From Nocardioides jiangsuensis (GTDB taxonomy: Bacteria; Actinomycetota; Actinomycetes; Propionibacteriales; Nocardioidaceae): a DNA stretch of 64,000 bases. The DNA is taken from assembly GCF_019679455.1 (NCBI RefSeq), contig NZ_JAIEZQ010000001.1, positions 310,001 to 374,000 of the forward strand, read 5' to 3'. Below, piece by piece: positions 61,550 to 64,000 of the stretch. Under the pieces are notes generated by a model. It worked only from the letters and a program-made list of their open reading frames with translations, made no database searches and was not told the origin of the DNA. The number at the start of each line of letters is the position of its first letter. Position 1 is the stretch's first letter. The position numbers were made by a program, and so were the translations under genes.

Positions 61550-61687
61550 CAAGAAACTCTCGGTCACTTGGAGCGGGGCGTCTTCGATCACCTCGTCGAC
61601 GTACCTGCAGGACTCGATCACGGCGACACGCTCGGCAAGGGTCATGATGGGACGACGCTTGTTGTCGCAAGGAGATGGGGCGACACG
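61550..61687 (-). pseudogene. Fragment of a cytidylyltransferase-like gene
   Basis: On the minus strand the frame reads KRRPIMTLAERVAVIESC followed by RYVDEVIEDAPLQVTESFL, which strongly resembles the middle of CTP:phosphoethanolamine or glycerol-3-phosphate cytidylyltransferases. A TAG precedes it and the match ends at the transposase junction. About 45 codons survive. It is unrelated in detail to the fusion enzyme at 33475-34944. Confidence 0.55.
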
Positions 61688-62007
61688 CTAGGCAGTATGC
61701 GGGCACGCCCCCACAACATCCCCTCATCGCCATGTCAGAGCTCACGATCAGCGGCAGATCCGGTCGTTGGAGCCCGAGAACTGAGACGCTAACGGCATGG
61801 AGGCTAGAAGCGTCCGCGCGACGAGACCTGGGAGATAGCGACCCCGGGACCGAGTCCACTTCCATGGCTCCAACGGCACCTCTGACGAGTACGAACTGGA
61901 CGGTGCTGACGCGACGGGGAGGTCGAACGCGACCTGCCGCGGACGGCCCGGCCCCGCGGGAGGTCGTGCGACGCTGATGGCAGGACGAGGCGACCTAGGA
62001 GGAGTCC
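61688..62007. other. Non-coding stretch inside the IS-like island
   Basis: About 320 bp with no credible gene. It contains CGGCAGATCCGGT (61752-61764), repeated directly at 63228-63240 beyond the phosphatase gene. The last bases hold the phosphatase ribosome site AGGAGGAG. Base composition is less G+C rich than neighbouring genes. Confidence 0.5.
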
Positions 62008-63093
62008 GTGACGAACACCCGGGCGGTCCGGCTGGGGGCGTTCATCGCCGTGGCGTGGCTGCTGCTGCTCTCCGTGGTCGACGTCCTCGTACCGCCCGAC
62101 ATCTCGCCCGACCCGCTGTTCGCGCTCGCTGCGCTGGTGGCTGCCGCGGTGCTGTCGCCGCGCGCCACCGCTGGGTTTGCGGCCGCTGCGGTCGTGCTCG
62201 TGGTGCTGTCGGGTCTGTACAACGAGGCTTGGGACACCGCGCAGCAGTGGGTGCGGCTGCTCGACGTGGTCCTGGTGGGAGCGGCCGCCGTGGTGATCGC
62301 CGAGGTCCGGGTCCGCCGGGAGCGTCGCTTCGGGCACGTGGCCACCATCGCGGAGGTGGCCCAGCGTGCCGTTCTGCCCACCCTGCCGGCCGCGGCCGCC
62401 GACGTGCGGGTGACCGCGCGCTACCAGAGCGCGGTTGAGGACGCCGTCGTGGGTGGGGACCTCTACGACTGCTCGCTCGCCGGGGCCCGCGTCCGGTTCC
62501 TGGTCGGTGACGTGCGCGGCAAGGGGCTCGCGGCCGTCGAGCAGGCGGCTCGCGTGATCCGCGCGTTCCGCCAGGCGGCGGCCACCGCGACGTCGCTGCC
62601 CGATGTCGCCAGCGATGTGGACGCCTACCTGACGCCGTTCATGGGTGACGAGGACTTCGCCACCGCGCTGATGGTTGATGCTTCCCATCGCGGCCGAGTC
62701 GACCTCCTGTCGTGCGGTCACCCACCCCCCATGCTCATCCGTCCCGACGGGACCGCCGAACTGCTGACCGTGCCGCCCGGGTTGCCGCTGGGGCTGGGTG
62801 CCGGAGACGAGTCGGTCACGCTGTCGTGGGAGGCCGGCGACCGACTGCTGCTGTACACCGATGGCCTCAGTGAGGCGCGCGACGAGCAGGGTCGGTTCCT
62901 CCCGCTACTCGAACTGGCCCCCACCCTTGCAGCGGCGCAGCCCGATGTCGCGCTCGATGGCGTCCTTGAGCGGGTCCGGCGTCACATTGCGGGCGGTCGG
63001 CTCAGCGACGACCTCGCCATCGTGCTGCTGGAGAACACGGCCGGGCGTCTCACCGGGGGGGCAACTCACGCGAGTGGTGAGACCGAGTGGTGA
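62008..63093 (+). CDS. Membrane-anchored PP2C-type phosphatase (SpoIIE/RsbU-like) carried by the island
   Basis: The protein has 361 aa. Three membrane helices fill the first about 95 residues. The PP2C_SpoIIE domain runs from about residue 120 to 345: VVGGDLYDCSLAG, FLVGDVRGKGLAA, LLSCGHPPPMLIRPDG and LLLYTDGLSEARDEQG, ending DDLAIVLLE. The metal-binding Asp residues are conserved. Such phosphatases control anti-sigma antagonist or c-di-GMP pathways. GTG at 62008 has AGGAGGAG upstream. It lies within the IS-like ends as cargo. Confidence 0.88.
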   Translation: MTNTRAVRLGAFIAVAWLLLLSVVDVLVPPDISPDPLFALAALVAAAVLSPRATAGFAAAAVVLVVLSGLYNEAWDTAQQWVRLLDVVLVGAAAVVIAEVRVRRERRFGHVATIAEVAQRAVLPTLPAAAADVRVTARYQSAVEDAVVGGDLYDCSLAGARVRFLVGDVRGKGLAAVEQAARVIRAFRQAAATATSLPDVASDVDAYLTPFMGDEDFATALMVDASHRGRVDLLSCGHPPPMLIRPDGTAELLTVPPGLPLGLGAGDESVTLSWEAGDRLLLYTDGLSEARDEQGRFLPLLELAPTLAAAQPDVALDGVLERVRRHIAGGRLSDDLAIVLLENTAGRLTGGATHASGETEW

Positions 63094-63330
63094 GAGATGG
63101 TCGCGCCAGTGGTGGAGAACGGTCGCCACGAGCCACCACTCGCGCGCGAGCGGCTCTACCTAAAGATCCCGGTCCATGAGGTGCCAATGCCGAAGGACTC
63201 AAGCGCCAGGCCGGGACGTCCGCACATCGGCAGATCCGGTAAACGCGCGTGCCTAGCGCGCGGCCGCCAATAGGGACACACCCAGTGAGCGCGGACGGTA
63301 CGGCGGTGGGGCCGCCGTCGCGCGCTGCCC

Positions 63331-64000
63331 TCAGGGGCGCCGGCGCGGGTACGGCCGCCGGGTGACCGTGGCGGGGAGGTGCCGCCGGGGGGCCATCCGG
63401 GCACCCCGCCGCGGGCGGCCCAGCCCCGCGAGCTCGACGAGCCGCTGCACCCGGTGCCGGTGCGGGCGGTAGGGCTCGAGCAGCTCGGCCATCCCGTCGT
63501 CGTCGACCTCCTCGCCGGTCAGGGCCCAGCCGACGTTCTTGGCGATGTGGTAGTCGCCGAAGCTCACCGCGTCTGCGTCGCCGTGCGCCCGGAAACGCAC
63601 CTCCGCCGACGTCCACACGCCGATCCCGGGGACCGACCGGAGCCGCCGGTCCACCTCGTCGCCGTCGAGACCAACGGTCCGCTCGAGCGCGGCGGCGACC
63701 TGCGCCGCCCGGAGGATGGTCCGGGAGCGGGCCGGGTCGACGTGCAGCTTGAGCCACTCCCACGACGGGATTAGCCGAACCTGCTCGGGTGACGGCTGGA
63801 CCCACAGCCCGCGCTCCGCGCCGGGGCCGGGTGCCTGCTCGCCGAACCGGTAGACCATCATCCGGAAGCCCGCGAAGGCCTCCTGGCCGGTCACCTTCTG
63901 CTCGATCACCGCCGGCACCAGCGACTCCATCACCAGTCCGCTCCGGCCGAGCCGCCAGTGCGGGTGGCGGCGGTGCGCCTCCGCGATCACCCGGTGGCGC
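63331..64000 (-). CDS. DNA-3-methyladenine glycosylase II-like (HhH-GPD) protein, partial
   Basis: C-terminal about 220 residues of a base-excision DNA glycosylase; the 5' end lies beyond the window. MESLVPAVIEQKVTGQEAFAG is the start of the HhH-GPD domain, and the hairpin-helix region is LRSVPGIGVWTSAEVRF. The catalytic Asp would be in DAVSFGDYHIAKNVGW. The C-terminus ends in a basic tail. It removes alkylated bases. Confidence 0.87.
   Translation of the reverse strand, partial: RHRVIAEAHRRHPHWRLGRSGLVMESLVPAVIEQKVTGQEAFAGFRMMVYRFGEQAPGPGAERGLWVQPSPEQVRLIPSWEWLKLHVDPARSRTILRAAQVAAALERTVGLDGDEVDRRLRSVPGIGVWTSAEVRFRAHGDADAVSFGDYHIAKNVGWALTGEEVDDDGMAELLEPYRPHRHRVQRLVELAGLGRPRRGARMAPRRHLPATVTRRPYPRRRP

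Larger units (their letters stand above)
61429..63285 (+). mobile_element. IS-like island, 1.86 kb, flanked by inverted ends and a TGA duplication
   Basis: Left end CTGGGTGTGTGTCCCTATTG (61429-61448) and right end CAATAGGGACACACCCAG (63268-63285) are inverted copies that differ by a 2-bp GT insertion. TGA lies directly outside both ends (61426-61428 and 63286-63288), consistent with a 3-bp target duplication of the TNA type used by some IS5-family elements. Inside are the start of an IS5-like transposase, a gene fragment on the minus strand and a complete PP2C phosphatase. The transposase is broken, so it cannot move by itself. Confidence 0.75.

Noticed and set aside
61793-62000. A small gene upstream of the PP2C phosphatase
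   Set aside because: The short frames have no ribosome site, no hydrophobic or domain signature, and lie in the degraded part of the island.

Overview
The window is high-GC DNA from a Gram-positive actinobacterium. The best fit is a Nocardioides-like member of the Propionibacteriales. This is inferred from content: WhiA, RbpA, OpcA, a KstR-type regulator, a mycothiol-dependent isomerase family protein, an Rpf-like muralytic protein, and frequent leaderless-type promoters (TANNNT 6-7 nt before the start codon). No rRNA, tRNA or CRISPR array was found.

Layout. 1-2.9 kb: the end of an ABC-2 exporter, then heme A synthase (ctaA), facing heme O synthase (ctaB). 3.1-11.2 kb: a central-carbon operon tkt-tal-pgi-zwf-opcA-pgl. 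11.2-11.4 kb: an unusual 22-bp repeat array between convergent genes. 11.4-20.2 kb, minus strand: rbpA, secG, tpiA-pgk-gap, whiA-yvcK-rapZ-uvrC. 20.3-36 kb: an accessory cell-surface polymer region. It has two paralogous secreted PKD proteins, a CDP-glycerol glycerophosphotransferase-like enzyme, a minus-strand operon (PKD protein, flippase, nucleotidyltransferase-like, thymidylate-kinase-like, APH-like kinase), a plus-strand operon of membrane proteins, and a GT2 glycosyltransferase followed by a cytidylyltransferase/oxidoreductase fusion.

36-46 kb: a Rieske lipoprotein, a LamG/metallophosphoesterase surface protein with altered metal ligands, uvrA (with an SOS box and a histone-like lysine-rich tail), a mycothiol-type isomerase, an MBL hydrolase, small membrane and collagen-like proteins, and a double GNAT protein. 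46-54 kb: an Rpf-like muralytic protein behind a c-di-AMP (ydaO) riboswitch, a methyltransferase, a prenyltransferase-like/methyltransferase/GT4 cluster divergent from kstR, and an operon of serine hydrolase, dipeptide epimerase and NlpC/P60 that looks like murein-peptide recycling. 54-59 kb: a hemerythrin, a TerC-family protein behind a yybP-ykoY (Mn2+) riboswitch, VOC and MmcQ proteins, and uvrB. 59-64 kb: a META lipoprotein, a phospholipase D family enzyme, a 1.86-kb IS-like island with inverted ends and a TGA target duplication that carries a PP2C phosphatase, and a partial DNA glycosylase.

How the genes fit together. The glycolysis and pentose-phosphate genes form one metabolic core. All three subunits of UvrABC excision repair are present at separate loci. 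The 20-36 kb region reads as a machine for building and exporting a phosphate-containing wall polymer, and it is the best candidate for undescribed biology. Function calls come from recognising motifs and family-typical sequence by eye; no database search was run.
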